The notes: generated from the sequence alone by a model not told the origin. A stretch of DNA of 64,000 nucleotides from Nitrosomonadales bacterium (GCA_016218415.1 JACRED010000034.1:123857-187856), one strand, 5' to 3'. Shown: positions 47,412-55,657, numbered from the stretch's first letter. Numbers and translations: made by a program.

Positions 47412-47678
47412 ATGGCTACTAACACCGTTGTCCGTGCGCGTATTGACGAGCACATCAAAGAAGAGGCTTCCGTTGTTCTGGCGGCAATGGGGCTGACTGT
47501 TTCCGATGCTTTTCGCATCATGCTGACCCGTATCGCCCGAGAAAAAGCGCTGCCGTTTGGGCCGCTGATTCCTAACGCTGTGACCATCCAAGCGATGAAA
47601 GAAGCACGCCGTGCTGGCAAGAGGAAATCGTTTAAAAACGTGGACGATCTGATGGCTGACTTGAATGCGGACGATTGA
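47412..47678 (+). CDS. RelB/DinJ-family antitoxin
   Basis: An 88-aa protein with the RelB/DinJ ribbon-helix-helix N-terminus (NTVVRARIDEHIKEEASVVLAAMGLTVSDAFRIMLTRIAREKALPF). AAGGGG precedes the ATG. It overlaps the toxin gene by 14 bases. Confidence 0.92.
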   Translation: MATNTVVRARIDEHIKEEASVVLAAMGLTVSDAFRIMLTRIAREKALPFGPLIPNAVTIQAMKEARRAGKRKSFKNVDDLMADLNADD

Positions 47679-47946
47679 GCGGACAAATCAATTCAAGCGG
47701 GATTACAAGCGCGAATCGAAAGGCCAGCATCGCGCGACACTGAACGAAGATTTTATCGAGGTCGCGAAGTTACTGGCAAATGATCTGGCCTTGCCAGAGC
47801 GATACCGCGACCATGTGCTGACCGGCAATTGGAAAGATTTCCGGGATTGCCATATCAAGCCAGACCTGGTGCTGATTTACAGCAAGCCGGACGATGAGCA
47901 TTTACGGTTGGTGCGTATCGGGTCGCACAGCGAACTCGGATTGTAG
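47665..47946 (+). CDS. YafQ-family mRNA interferase toxin
   Basis: A 93-aa ribosome-dependent endonuclease. The family core is complete: RDHVLTGNWKDFRDCHIKPDLVLIY with the catalytic His/Asp residues, and the C-terminal LRLVRIGSHSELG with the terminal His. It is the last cargo gene of element 2. Confidence 0.92.
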   Translation: MRTIERTNQFKRDYKRESKGQHRATLNEDFIEVAKLLANDLALPERYRDHVLTGNWKDFRDCHIKPDLVLIYSKPDDEHLRLVRIGSHSELGL

Positions 47947-47960
47947 CGAGAACGAACGGC

Positions 47961-48019
47961 CACAAATGCATGCGCACTTGTGAGGTTATGGACACAGACT
48001 GGCGCGGCCAGACTGTGGC
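47961..48019 (+). repeat. Structured repeat R4 (stem-loops A and B)
   Basis: A (47961-47982): CACAA-A-TGC, ATGC, GCA-C-TTGTG; the inner helix AGC/GCT of other copies is changed on both strands to TGC/GCA. B (47993-48019): CACAG-A-CTGGC, GCG, GCCAG-A-CTGTG. Both internal mismatches are kept. Confidence 0.85.
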
Positions 48020-48029
48020 GGTTTAACTG

Positions 48030-48088
48030 GCACAACAGCGATGCTCTTGCGCGGGGCGTTGTCGCAGACTGGATAAACCAGACTGCGG
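48030..48088 (+). repeat. Structured repeat R5 (stem-loops A and B)
   Basis: A (48030-48052): GCACAA-C-AGC, GAT, GCT-C-TTGCGC. B (48063-48088): CGCAG-A-CTGG, ATAAA, CCAG-A-CTGCG; the outer helix CACAG/CTGTG has become CGCAG/CTGCG on both strands. It is followed by GAGTTTT. Confidence 0.85.
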
Positions 48089-48190
48089 CGAGTTTTGGTC
48101 TGTATGTGTCTCGCTCACGTTGCGCATGATGCGAGTGAGATTTGGTGCAGTTGATACAAAAAAATGGCAAGCGCTGTAAGTTGCTGTTTG

Positions 48191-48204
48191 TTAATAAAAA
48201 CAAC
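48191..48204 (+). repeat. Conserved element right-end motif, copy 2
   Basis: Exact copy of TTAATAAAAACAAC, 30 bases before att copy 3. Confidence 0.65.
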
Positions 48205-48220
48205 TGGTTACAACAAGCCC

Positions 48221-48265
48221 CTACGAACCAAGGGGTCGGGCGTTCGAATCGCTCCGGGCGCACCA
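48221..48265 (+). repeat. att copy 3 (right end of element 2)
   Basis: Exact 45-bp copy of the tRNA-Arg 3' end, again without a 5' half. It marks the return to the chromosome or to an eroded third element. Confidence 0.93.
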
Positions 48266-48272
48266 AATAAAT

Positions 48273-48304
48273 AAAGGGTTAGGTAGAAATGCTTAGCCCT
48301 TTTT
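48273..48304. terminator. Hairpin directly after att copy 3
   Basis: AAAGGGTTAGGT with GCTTAGCCCTTTTT, nearly identical to the hairpin after att copy 1. It may be the original tRNA terminator or the tail of a lost integrase gene. Confidence 0.7.
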
Positions 48305-48464
48305 CATTTTTACGCTGTGATTTTTCGCTTTGTAGCCGTTCAATCTGGTTTCCTATCTTCCCGGTATCTTGCAAGTCAATACGGAAGATGTGTCCTGCCG
48401 AAAATGTTTTACAATCGCAGGCCTTGCTTCTATTCGCTGTTCCTGGATGATATTTTTCGGATGA

Positions 48465-50543
48465 ATGCCTGTGAGTGATGAAATCAAACTGATATCCGGT
48501 TTCGGGTCGTCCTTGAATGCGGCGCTGAGGGCATTGGAGTGCGATACGCTGTGGCAGGATGATGGCGGTACTGACACCGCTCCACCATTGCCGGAGCTGA
48601 ACTTGTTTCTTGCGCCGCAGGGTTTGCAGGCGACTCATGCGACCGCACCGCTGGAACAGATACTGGAGTCACCAGCGGCGGCGGTGCTGATCAAGCTGGC
48701 AGAAGGTTATGCGGCGCTGGCATTTCAGGGGGGCGGGCGCAATGCGGTTTTTCTGCGTTCAGACGGCCAGCCCAGCGATGCGCCGCCGGCTGAAATTGCC
48801 GCGCGTTACGCCGGCGAGGCGCTGGTATTGCACCAGCTGGCTTCCGCCAACAAACAACTCGGCAAGCAAGGACGTGCCGAGCTCTCCTACCTGATCCCGT
48901 TGCGCGCCTATTGGCCGCAGTATGCCGAGATACTGCTGGCGGGCATCGCCATCAATTTCATCGCGCTGTTGTCGCCCGTGTTTTCGATGCTGGTATATGA
49001 CCGGATCGTCGGCAACCGTATTTCGGAGACGCTTTGGGCGCTGGCTATAGGCATGGTGTTGGCTGCAATCCTCGATTTCAGCTTGCGCGCCATACGTGCC
49101 TGGTACGTTGAGCATATCGCCGGCAATTCCGATGTGATGCTGGATCGCGCATTGCTGCGCCGCATGTTGCACCATGATGCCGCCGTGTTGCCGCCGGTCG
49201 GCGCGGTATTGAACAAATACAAGGAGCTGGCGGCGGCGCGCGACTTCATTACCTCCAGCTATCTGCTGTCGGTGGCCGACCTGCCGTTCTATCTGCTGTT
49301 CATGCTGGCCTTGTGGATCGTCGGCGGCTGGGTGGCGCTGGTTCCCATGGTGACGGGTATCCTGATGGTGATTTCGCATGCGGTATGCGCGATGCCGGCC
49401 CGCGATTACGGCAGCCAGTCGCGCAAAGCCGCCGGTTCCAAGGTGTCGTTGCTGGCGGAAATCCTGTCCGAAGGCGAGTTGCTCAAGACCAGTCTGCTGC
49501 GTGTGCCGGTCGCGCGCCGCTGGCAGGAAGAAAGCGAGGCGGCGGCATCATCGGGCGCGCGAGGGCGCTTCTGGACCGCATTGGGCGGGGTCAGCAGCAA
49601 CTTCTGGATGATGTTGACAACGGTGGGCACGCTGGTGGCCGGCGTCTACCAGATCGAGGCGCGCGCGCTGACCACCGGCGGCCTGATCGCCTGCACGATG
49701 CTGGCCAGCCGCAGCATGATGTCGCTGGCATCGGTGACGGTGTTGTTCACGCGCTATAAAGAAATGCGCCGCTCCGGAAAGGAACTGGATGATCTGCTGG
49801 GTGATAACGGCGAAACACCGGCAGCGCCGCAGAGCGTTGCGCCGCGCCCGCTCGAAGGGCGGATCACGGTGCGGCGTCTGGGCTACCGCTTCAAGACGGA
49901 CGGCCCGCTGGCGCTGGACGGATTGACCTTCAACATCGAGCCGGGCGAGCGTGTCGGGCTGCTGGGCCGTCCGGGTTCCGGCAAGACCACGCTGATGCGT
50001 TGTCTGGCCGGTGTGGTGCGGCCATCGACCGGCGAGGTGCTGGTGGACGGCGTGGCGGTGCGCCAGCACGATGCCTGGTCGCGCGCCCGCTGGCTGGCCT
50101 ACAAACCGCAGGAGCCCATTTTGTTCGAGGGTACGCTGGAGGAAAATATTCTGGCCGGCGCGGAATTCGCCGATCGCGAGGCGCTGACGCGCGCCCTGGA
50201 TGTGGCGGGTTTGCAGGAATACATCCGCCGTGGCGAATTGAATCTGGGGATGATGATAGAGCCGCGCGGCGTCAACCTTTCCGGCGGGCAGCGGCAAGCG
50301 GTTGCGCTGGCCCGTTCGCTGGTGATGTCGCCCGGCATCCTGCTGCTGGACGAGCCGACAGCCGGGCTGGATGTCGCCGGCGAAAAGGCGATTGCGGCGC
50401 ACCTGCGCGAATTCTCCGCAGGCAAGACGCTGGTGGTGGCGACGCACAGCCATGTGATGCTGGCGGTGCTGGACCGATTGATCGTCGTCGAAGGCGGGCG
50501 CATCGTCGCCGACGGGCCGCGCGAGAGGGTGCTGGTGGGGTAA
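48465..50543 (+). CDS. Type I secretion ABC transporter/permease with N-terminal peptidase-like domain
   Basis: A 692-aa inner-membrane ATPase of the LapB/LssB/SiiF-like group. The N-terminal 130 residues look like a degenerate C39 peptidase-like domain with no catalytic Cys-His pair that I can place. An ABC transmembrane domain follows (about 150-430), then the nucleotide-binding domain with GRPGSGKTT (about 501-509), LSGGQRQAVALARSL and ILLLDEPTAGLD. It is the likely transporter for the RTX adhesin at 62573, though 7-14 kb of other genes separate them. Start: ATG 48465; a GTG at 48471 is also possible. Confidence 0.9.
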   Translation: MPVSDEIKLISGFGSSLNAALRALECDTLWQDDGGTDTAPPLPELNLFLAPQGLQATHATAPLEQILESPAAAVLIKLAEGYAALAFQGGGRNAVFLRSDGQPSDAPPAEIAARYAGEALVLHQLASANKQLGKQGRAELSYLIPLRAYWPQYAEILLAGIAINFIALLSPVFSMLVYDRIVGNRISETLWALAIGMVLAAILDFSLRAIRAWYVEHIAGNSDVMLDRALLRRMLHHDAAVLPPVGAVLNKYKELAAARDFITSSYLLSVADLPFYLLFMLALWIVGGWVALVPMVTGILMVISHAVCAMPARDYGSQSRKAAGSKVSLLAEILSEGELLKTSLLRVPVARRWQEESEAAASSGARGRFWTALGGVSSNFWMMLTTVGTLVAGVYQIEARALTTGGLIACTMLASRSMMSLASVTVLFTRYKEMRRSGKELDDLLGDNGETPAAPQSVAPRPLEGRITVRRLGYRFKTDGPLALDGLTFNIEPGERVGLLGRPGSGKTTLMRCLAGVVRPSTGEVLVDGVAVRQHDAWSRARWLAYKPQEPILFEGTLEENILAGAEFADREALTRALDVAGLQEYIRRGELNLGMMIEPRGVNLSGGQRQAVALARSLVMSPGILLLDEPTAGLDVAGEKAIAAHLREFSAGKTLVVATHSHVMLAVLDRLIVVEGGRIVADGPRERVLVG

Positions 50544-50554
50544 CATTTTTGTTG

Positions 50555-50572
50555 GTCGGGTTTCAACCCGAC
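50555..50572. repeat. Perfect 8-bp-stem intergenic palindrome
   Basis: GTCGGGTT-TC-AACCCGAC, 12 bases after the ABC transporter stop. No T-run follows, so it may be an mRNA 3'-end stabiliser or a REP-like element rather than a terminator. Confidence 0.6.
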
Positions 50573-50669
50573 AGTACGGAGTAACTGTCTGCAAGGCAGA
50601 GAGGAGGAAGCGATGGAAATTCATTCCGCAAACTGCCATACTTCAGCCAGAAATCTTAGGAGACCAGCC

Positions 50670-50942
50670 ATGTCCATGAACGTAGCTTTGCCACCCGAAC
50701 TGGAAGAACGAATCCGCCAGCGCGTTGAGTCTGGCAAGTATGGATCGGCAAGCGAAGTAATCCGCGAAGCGTTGAACTTGTTCGAAGCCTATGAGGATGT
50801 CAAAACGGCAAAACTTGACAGCCTGCGCCAGGATATCGCACAAGGGTTGGGCGATGCCCAAAACGGACGTACCAAAGAAATCGATTTTGCCAGCCTGAAA
50901 CAACAAGGCCGCCAATTACTCAAAGACCGCAAGGCCGCCTGA
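50670..50942 (+). CDS. parD: ParD-family antitoxin
   Basis: About 90 aa with the ParD ribbon-helix-helix start (MNVALPPELEERIRQRVESGKYGSASEVIREALNLFE). The ATG at 50670 follows AGGAG; an in-frame ATG at 50613 with a perfect AGGAGG would add 19 residues that do not look like the family. Its stop overlaps the parE start. Confidence 0.9.
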   Translation: MSMNVALPPELEERIRQRVESGKYGSASEVIREALNLFEAYEDVKTAKLDSLRQDIAQGLGDAQNGRTKEIDFASLKQQGRQLLKDRKAA

Positions 50943-51238
50943 TGCCACGCATCCGCTTCACCCATTCGGCAGAAACAGACTTGCTGGAATTGTGGGTGAC
51001 AATCGCGGAAGAAAATCTCACGGCAGCAGACAAAATACTGGATGTTATCCAGGCAGCGACCACGCTCTTGGGCGCACAGCCGGAGATGGGCAGAGCGCGC
51101 CCGGAACTGGCCGAAGGATTGCGCAGCTTGCCGACCCGCACGCCATACCTCATTTTCTATTTGCCCGATGGCGATGGATTGCTGGTTGTTCGCGTGTTGC
51201 ACCATGCAAGGGATATAGATGCAGAATACTTTTCTTAG
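50942..51238 (+). CDS. parE: ParE-family toxin
   Basis: A 98-aa RelE/ParE-superfamily toxin; family members poison DNA gyrase. It starts PRIRFTHSAETDLLELWVTIAEENLTAADKILD and ends VRVLHHARDIDAEYF, typical of the family. The ATG overlaps the antitoxin stop (TGATG). Confidence 0.92.
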   Translation: MPRIRFTHSAETDLLELWVTIAEENLTAADKILDVIQAATTLLGAQPEMGRARPELAEGLRSLPTRTPYLIFYLPDGDGLLVVRVLHHARDIDAEYFS

Positions 51239-51297
51239 GCGGGAACGATGGAGTCTGACCCTATCGATTGTCGCTATCGATTGCGCCAAAAGCTGTC

Positions 51298-51324
51298 CGC
51301 AGATTACGCAGATTGACGCAGATT
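51298..51324. repeat. Three short direct repeats of CGCAGATT
   Basis: CGCAGATT at 51298, 51307 and 51317, spaced 9 and 10 bases. It is too short and few for CRISPR. Confidence 0.6.
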
Positions 51325-51366
51325 TTCTGGCGGCAGGAATGGGGCGATGACTCACGGGGGAGAGCA

Positions 51367-51723
51367 ATGAGAGCGAAAATCGGGGGTGCCGTGCTTATAG
51401 ATAAAGGGAAAGTGTTTGTTGTCGCGATTCTCTGTCCTATGTTGATTATTGTTCTCTGTTCTCTACTCGCACGCTTGCCAATTTCATTACCTAATTGGCT
51501 TTCGGTCATACTTCCTTTATGGCTTTTGGAATTGCCCCCTTATCTTTTTGGAGGCCTCTCTTGGGGCCTCTCATTAGGCATAGGTATTGCGGCAATAGAC
51601 ACCCTTAATATTTCCGTGAGTAGGAAAGTGATTTTGTTAGTAATGTATGTGCCATTCGAGATTTATATTCTATTTTGGTTTGGGGTGATTTTCGTATGTT
51701 TCGCATTCCATGATTGCCCTTAA
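51367..51723 (+). CDS. Small hydrophobic membrane protein, unknown
   Basis: A 118-aa frame (ATG 51367, weak AGAG upstream) with at least three membrane segments (VFVVAILCPMLIIVLCSLLA, WGLSLGIGIAAIDTL, VILLVMYVPFEIYILFWFGVIFVCF). No family is recognised, and its AT-rich composition differs from the neighbours, suggesting transfer. Confidence 0.5.
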   Translation: MRAKIGGAVLIDKGKVFVVAILCPMLIIVLCSLLARLPISLPNWLSVILPLWLLELPPYLFGGLSWGLSLGIGIAAIDTLNISVSRKVILLVMYVPFEIYILFWFGVIFVCFAFHDCP

Positions 51724-51807
51724 ATAAATCAATGGTGGCTGCTCAGGCTCGATTGAAAATCCTGCAACCGCATGACACCTTCCCGGTAGTCCAATAAATC
51801 TCACACC

Positions 51808-54639
51808 ATGTCCAAACAGAAAACGCCAGCGCAACAACAATCCGCCAAGTCTGCCAACCCGGCTTCCGATCCGCAGAAGCTGGCGCAGGCTTGTATGGCG
51901 GCGCTCGAAGCCGACCCGGAGGATGTGCGCGCGTTGCGTGTGCTGGGTGAGCTGATGAAAAAGCAGGGCAGGTTCCTGCAGGCGGCAAAACTGCTGGATC
52001 GGGCCGTGACGCTGGCGCCCGGCGATGGCGCAGCGCAAACTGCGCTGGGGGAAGCGCTGCTGGACGAAGGCTCGCTGGAGGCGGCGCTGGCTGTGTTGCG
52101 CCGGGCGGCGACCCAGGTGCCGGACGACCCTGTCATTTACCGCCACACTGGCCGGACCCTGCATCGCCTGGCGCGTTATGAGGAAGCGTTCGCCGTCACG
52201 CAAGAGGGGCTGGCGAAATCGCCGCAGGATGCCAATCTGATCTTGCTGTCCGGGCAATGCCTGCTCAGTTTGCAGCGCTTCGATGAGGCCAGGCCGCTGC
52301 TGGAAAAAGCGCAGGCGATGATGCCGGAAGATCCCTGGCCGCATCTCGGCATTGCGCTGATCCACATGCTGCGCGGCGAATTGCTGGAAGGCTTCGCCGA
52401 ATATCGCTGGCGGCAGAAGCTGCCGGCATGCCAGCCGCGCAAGTTCCCCCAGCCGTACTGGTGGGGCGGCGACGCGGTCGGCAAGACGATACTGGTTTAT
52501 GCCGAGCAGGGGCTGGGCGATGTGCTGCATTTTGCGCGCTATTTGCCGATGCTGGCGGCCAAGGGCGCGCGCGTGTTGCTGATCTGCGATCCGGCGCTGC
52601 ACCCGCTGTTGCGCGGCATGGACGGCGTGACGCTGGTGCAGCCTAATGTGCGCCCCGAATTCGATTGCCATGTTTCACTGCTCGACCTGCCGGATCTGTT
52701 CGGCACGCAACTGGACAACATTCCCGCGCATGTGCCTTATCTTCAGGTGCCGTCGCAGCGGCACCTGCCGCCGCCATCGCCGGGATGCCGGATGCGCATC
52801 GGCATCGCCTGGGCGGGCAACCCGAAACATAACAACAGCCGCAACCGCGATTGCACAGTCGAGCAATTCCTGCCGCTCGCGGGCCGGCGCGGCTTGGAGA
52901 TGTTCGGCTTGCAGGTGGGCAAGCCCGGCGCGGCGTTGACGGCATGCGGCGGCGATGTGCTGATCACGCCGCTCGGCCAGCATCTGCGCGACATGGGGGT
53001 GACCGCCTCGGTGATCGCGGAACTCGATCTGGTGATCACCGTGGATACCGCCGTCGCGCATCTGGCCGGCGCGCTCGGCAAGCCGACTTGGCTGCTGCTG
53101 CCCTATGCGCCGGACTGGCGCTGGATGCTGGGTCGGGACGATACGCCCTGGTATCCGAGCATGCGTCTGTTCCGCCAACCGGCTCCCGGCGATTGGGACA
53201 GCGTGTTCGCGGCGGTGGGGGAGGCGCTGGATGTGCTGCTGCAGGACAGGCCGGGCCAGCCGCCCGCCAAGGATGAAGCGGTCGCGCAGGCGCGCCAATT
53301 GCGCGACCGTGCCACGGCGGGCTTCAACAGCGGCAATGTGCAGGCAGCCAGGACGCTGTTACGCAGCGCGCTGCAACTCAATCCGCTCGACCCGTCGCTG
53401 TGGAACAACATGGGCATCTTCCTGCGCGAATCCAAACATGCCGAGGCGGCAGAGGCCTGTTACCGGCGCGCACTGGATTGCGGCGGGCAGGCCGATGCCG
53501 GTTTGCGCACCAATCTGGGCAATGTGTTGAGCGACCTCGACCGCTGCGAGGAGGCGGTGGCGTGCCATGAGTTGGCGCTCGCGATGAAGGGCGACCCCTT
53601 GCTCGTTCTGCAGAATCTCGGGGTTGCCCTGCGCGGCGCGGGCCGCCACGCAGAAGCGGTGACGGTGTATGACCGCCTGCTGGAAAAATCGCCGAACCAT
53701 CACAATGCGCGCTGGGACCGCTCGCAATCGCTGCTGGCGCTGGGGCGATACAAGGAAGGCTGGCGCGATTACGAATCGCGCTGGAAACTGAAGGAGGCGG
53801 GTCCCTATCCGCGCAAAGGCGCGCGCTGGAACGGCGAGCCGTTCGCGGGCAAGACGCTGCTGCTGATCGCCGAACAGGGTTTCGGCGACACGCTGCTGGC
53901 CGTGCGCTTCCTGCCGCAGGTGAAAGCGCTGGGCGGACGCGTGTTGCTGGAGTGCCAGCCGGAGGTGATGCGTCTGCTCGGCAAGAACAACTGGGTGGAC
54001 GGCATGTTCGCCAAGGGCACGCAAGCGCCGGAACCCTACGATTTTCAGTTGACGATGATGAGTCTGCCGGGGCTGTTCGTGCCGGACGCCAAAGCCATTG
54101 CGCAACAGCCGTATCTGAAGGCCGATCCTACCGGTCATGCGATGTTCGCGAATTTGTTGCAGAAGAAAAAGGGCCAGCTCAACGTCGGCATCGTCTGGTC
54201 GGGCAGCGTCACGTTCAAGGGCAACGCCTACCGCGCCGTGGAACTGGAGCATTTCCTGCGCTTCGCCGCCGTGCCCGGCGTGCGCCTGTTCAGCCTGCAA
54301 AAAGGCCCGCCGCAGGAGGAGCTGAAAAAGCTCGGCTTGCAGTCCATGGTCACCGACCTTTCCACGCTGCTGCTGGATTTCGAATGCACCGCAGCCGCGC
54401 TGGAGATGCTCGACCTGGTCATCATGACCGACAGCGCCACCGCGCATCTCGCCGGCGCGCTCGGTCGCCCGGTGTGGGTGTTGCTCGGCAGCCGTCCCTA
54501 TTGGCTATGGGGCAGCGATGAGCGCACGCCCTGGTATCCGAACATGCGACTGCTCAGGCAGCGCAAGGTGGGCGACTGGGAGGAATTGTTTGCGCGGGCG
54601 GAAGCGGAGTTGCGGGAGTGGGCAGAAGGGCTGCGATGA
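51808..54639 (+). CDS. Duplicated TPR-glycosyltransferase-like protein
   Basis: A 943-aa protein built as two similar halves. TPR repeats (about 20-170) plus a GT-B-like domain (about 195-490) are followed by TPR repeats (about 495-620) plus a second GT-B-like domain (about 640-940). The halves share AEQGLGD / AEQGFGD with following LP-Q-KA motifs, DTAVAHLAGALGKP / DSATAHLAGALGRP, and TPWYPSMRLFRQ / TPWYPNMRLLRQ. The pattern resembles family 9/heptosyltransferase and OGT-like enzymes. It may glycosylate the secreted adhesin or a surface polysaccharide; this rests only on its position in the locus. Confidence 0.78.
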   Translation: MSKQKTPAQQQSAKSANPASDPQKLAQACMAALEADPEDVRALRVLGELMKKQGRFLQAAKLLDRAVTLAPGDGAAQTALGEALLDEGSLEAALAVLRRAATQVPDDPVIYRHTGRTLHRLARYEEAFAVTQEGLAKSPQDANLILLSGQCLLSLQRFDEARPLLEKAQAMMPEDPWPHLGIALIHMLRGELLEGFAEYRWRQKLPACQPRKFPQPYWWGGDAVGKTILVYAEQGLGDVLHFARYLPMLAAKGARVLLICDPALHPLLRGMDGVTLVQPNVRPEFDCHVSLLDLPDLFGTQLDNIPAHVPYLQVPSQRHLPPPSPGCRMRIGIAWAGNPKHNNSRNRDCTVEQFLPLAGRRGLEMFGLQVGKPGAALTACGGDVLITPLGQHLRDMGVTASVIAELDLVITVDTAVAHLAGALGKPTWLLLPYAPDWRWMLGRDDTPWYPSMRLFRQPAPGDWDSVFAAVGEALDVLLQDRPGQPPAKDEAVAQARQLRDRATAGFNSGNVQAARTLLRSALQLNPLDPSLWNNMGIFLRESKHAEAAEACYRRALDCGGQADAGLRTNLGNVLSDLDRCEEAVACHELALAMKGDPLLVLQNLGVALRGAGRHAEAVTVYDRLLEKSPNHHNARWDRSQSLLALGRYKEGWRDYESRWKLKEAGPYPRKGARWNGEPFAGKTLLLIAEQGFGDTLLAVRFLPQVKALGGRVLLECQPEVMRLLGKNNWVDGMFAKGTQAPEPYDFQLTMMSLPGLFVPDAKAIAQQPYLKADPTGHAMFANLLQKKKGQLNVGIVWSGSVTFKGNAYRAVELEHFLRFAAVPGVRLFSLQKGPPQEELKKLGLQSMVTDLSTLLLDFECTAAALEMLDLVIMTDSATAHLAGALGRPVWVLLGSRPYWLWGSDERTPWYPNMRLLRQRKVGDWEELFARAEAELREWAEGLR

Positions 54640-54760
54640 TTTGTTTGATGCAGTGATTCAAATAAATTTCGCCGGGCAGACCCGGCGAATTTGCTTTGCC
54701 GTTTTCATTCAGAGCCAGGTCGTGAAGCAAGTGAGCTACGACTACCCCGCACTTCTAAAA

Positions 54761-55657
54761 TCAGGCTTTTCCCGCCTTCCGCCAGTCATCTTCCGGCGTC
54801 CTGATCTCAGGCAGATCGATCACGGTCTGTACTTCCTTCGGCAGGCACAGCATGTTCACCGACACGATGTTGCCGAACAGGTTTTCCTTGTCGCCCCGGA
54901 AATTGTCCGGGTTGTACATGCGCGGCAGGTGCCACCACAACCGGTAACCGAATGACTGGATCAGCGCGATCAGGCGTTGCGTATGTTCTTTGCGGTCATT
55001 CTCCACGTACAGGATGGGTTTCAGCCGCGCGATGGTGTTGCGCGCGCCTTCGAGCACCTCGCATTCCATGCCTTCCACGTCGGCCTTGATCAGGCGGCAG
55101 CGGTTCAGGTTCAGGCTGTCTATGGTTTGCACGGGTACATTCTCCCCGGCGTGATGGTTGCTGATATTGAAGCCGCCAAAGTTATGTCCCTTTGCCGGGT
55201 TGAGCACCGGGATTTTGATGGTGCCGGGCTGCGCTCCCAAACCTGCCTGTAGCGTCACCACATTGGTCAGCGAGTTGAGGGCCACATTCGCCACCATCGC
55301 CTGATACACCAGCCGCTGCGGTTCGAAGGCGATGACGAGTCCCTTTGCGCCCACCAGCTGCGCCATTGCCACCGTGTGTGCGCCGAAATTGGCGCCGGCT
55401 TCGACCACCAGATCGCCGGGGTGCAACACCTGGCGGAACAGCGCGACCTCGCCCTCGGAAAATTCGCCGTATTTTTTGAGTCCGCGGCCTATGTACTGGT
55501 CTGCCGTGTGGTACAACATCCAGCCGTGGCGGCACTTCGACAGCGTGTTGAACCCGGTGGTGATGTGTTGTACATCCTGTGTATCGGCTGGTTCGTTCGG
55601 GTTATTCGCCGTGGCCGTGTCGGGAGATTTTTTTGCGGGCGATTTTTCTTTGGTCAT
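54761..55657 (-). CDS. FkbM-family methyltransferase
   Basis: A 298-aa protein with an FkbM/SAM-dependent domain: LVVEAGANFGAHTVAMAQLVGAKGLVIAFEPQ (motif I and acidic loop) and KADVEGMECEVLEGA near 180-200. It probably O-methylates a glycan or related surface molecule. The N-terminal 40 residues are low-complexity and charged. It is convergent with the TPR-glycosyltransferase gene. Confidence 0.85.
   Translation of the reverse strand: MTKEKSPAKKSPDTATANNPNEPADTQDVQHITTGFNTLSKCRHGWMLYHTADQYIGRGLKKYGEFSEGEVALFRQVLHPGDLVVEAGANFGAHTVAMAQLVGAKGLVIAFEPQRLVYQAMVANVALNSLTNVVTLQAGLGAQPGTIKIPVLNPAKGHNFGGFNISNHHAGENVPVQTIDSLNLNRCRLIKADVEGMECEVLEGARNTIARLKPILYVENDRKEHTQRLIALIQSFGYRLWWHLPRMYNPDNFRGDKENLFGNIVSVNMLCLPKEVQTVIDLPEIRTPEDDWRKAGKA

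Larger units (their letters stand above)
38651..48265. mobile_element. Integrative element 2 (tandem; type ISP-like R-M / TOPRIM cargo)
   Basis: An element of about 9.6 kb between the second and third 45-bp att copies. It has the same four-gene core and order as element 1, but with diverged proteins. Cargo is a restriction-methylase, a TOPRIM protein and RelB/YafQ on the plus strand. The right end shares an A-rich 14-mer and structured repeats with element 1. Confidence 0.9.
47947..48464. other. Right-end non-coding region of element 2 and junction
   Basis: About 520 bases without a convincing gene. It holds repeats R4 and R5, the A-rich 14-mer, att copy 3 and its hairpin. On the minus strand 48279-48350 could encode a degraded integrase tail. 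Confidence 0.7.

Noticed and set aside
35985..48088. Structured repeats as integron attC sites
   Set aside because: They lack the attC core pairs (GTTRRRY / RYYYAAC), fold as two separate hairpins rather than one, and no IntI-type integrase is present.
48279..48638. A 119-codon minus-strand gene after att copy 3
   Set aside because: Its N-terminal part overlaps the start of the ABC transporter and has no domain; only the last few residues resemble an integrase tail, so it is not called as a gene.
51298..51324. Short CGCAGATT repeats as a CRISPR array
   Set aside because: Units of 8 bp at 9-10-bp spacing are far too short, there are no spacers, and no cas genes occur in the window.
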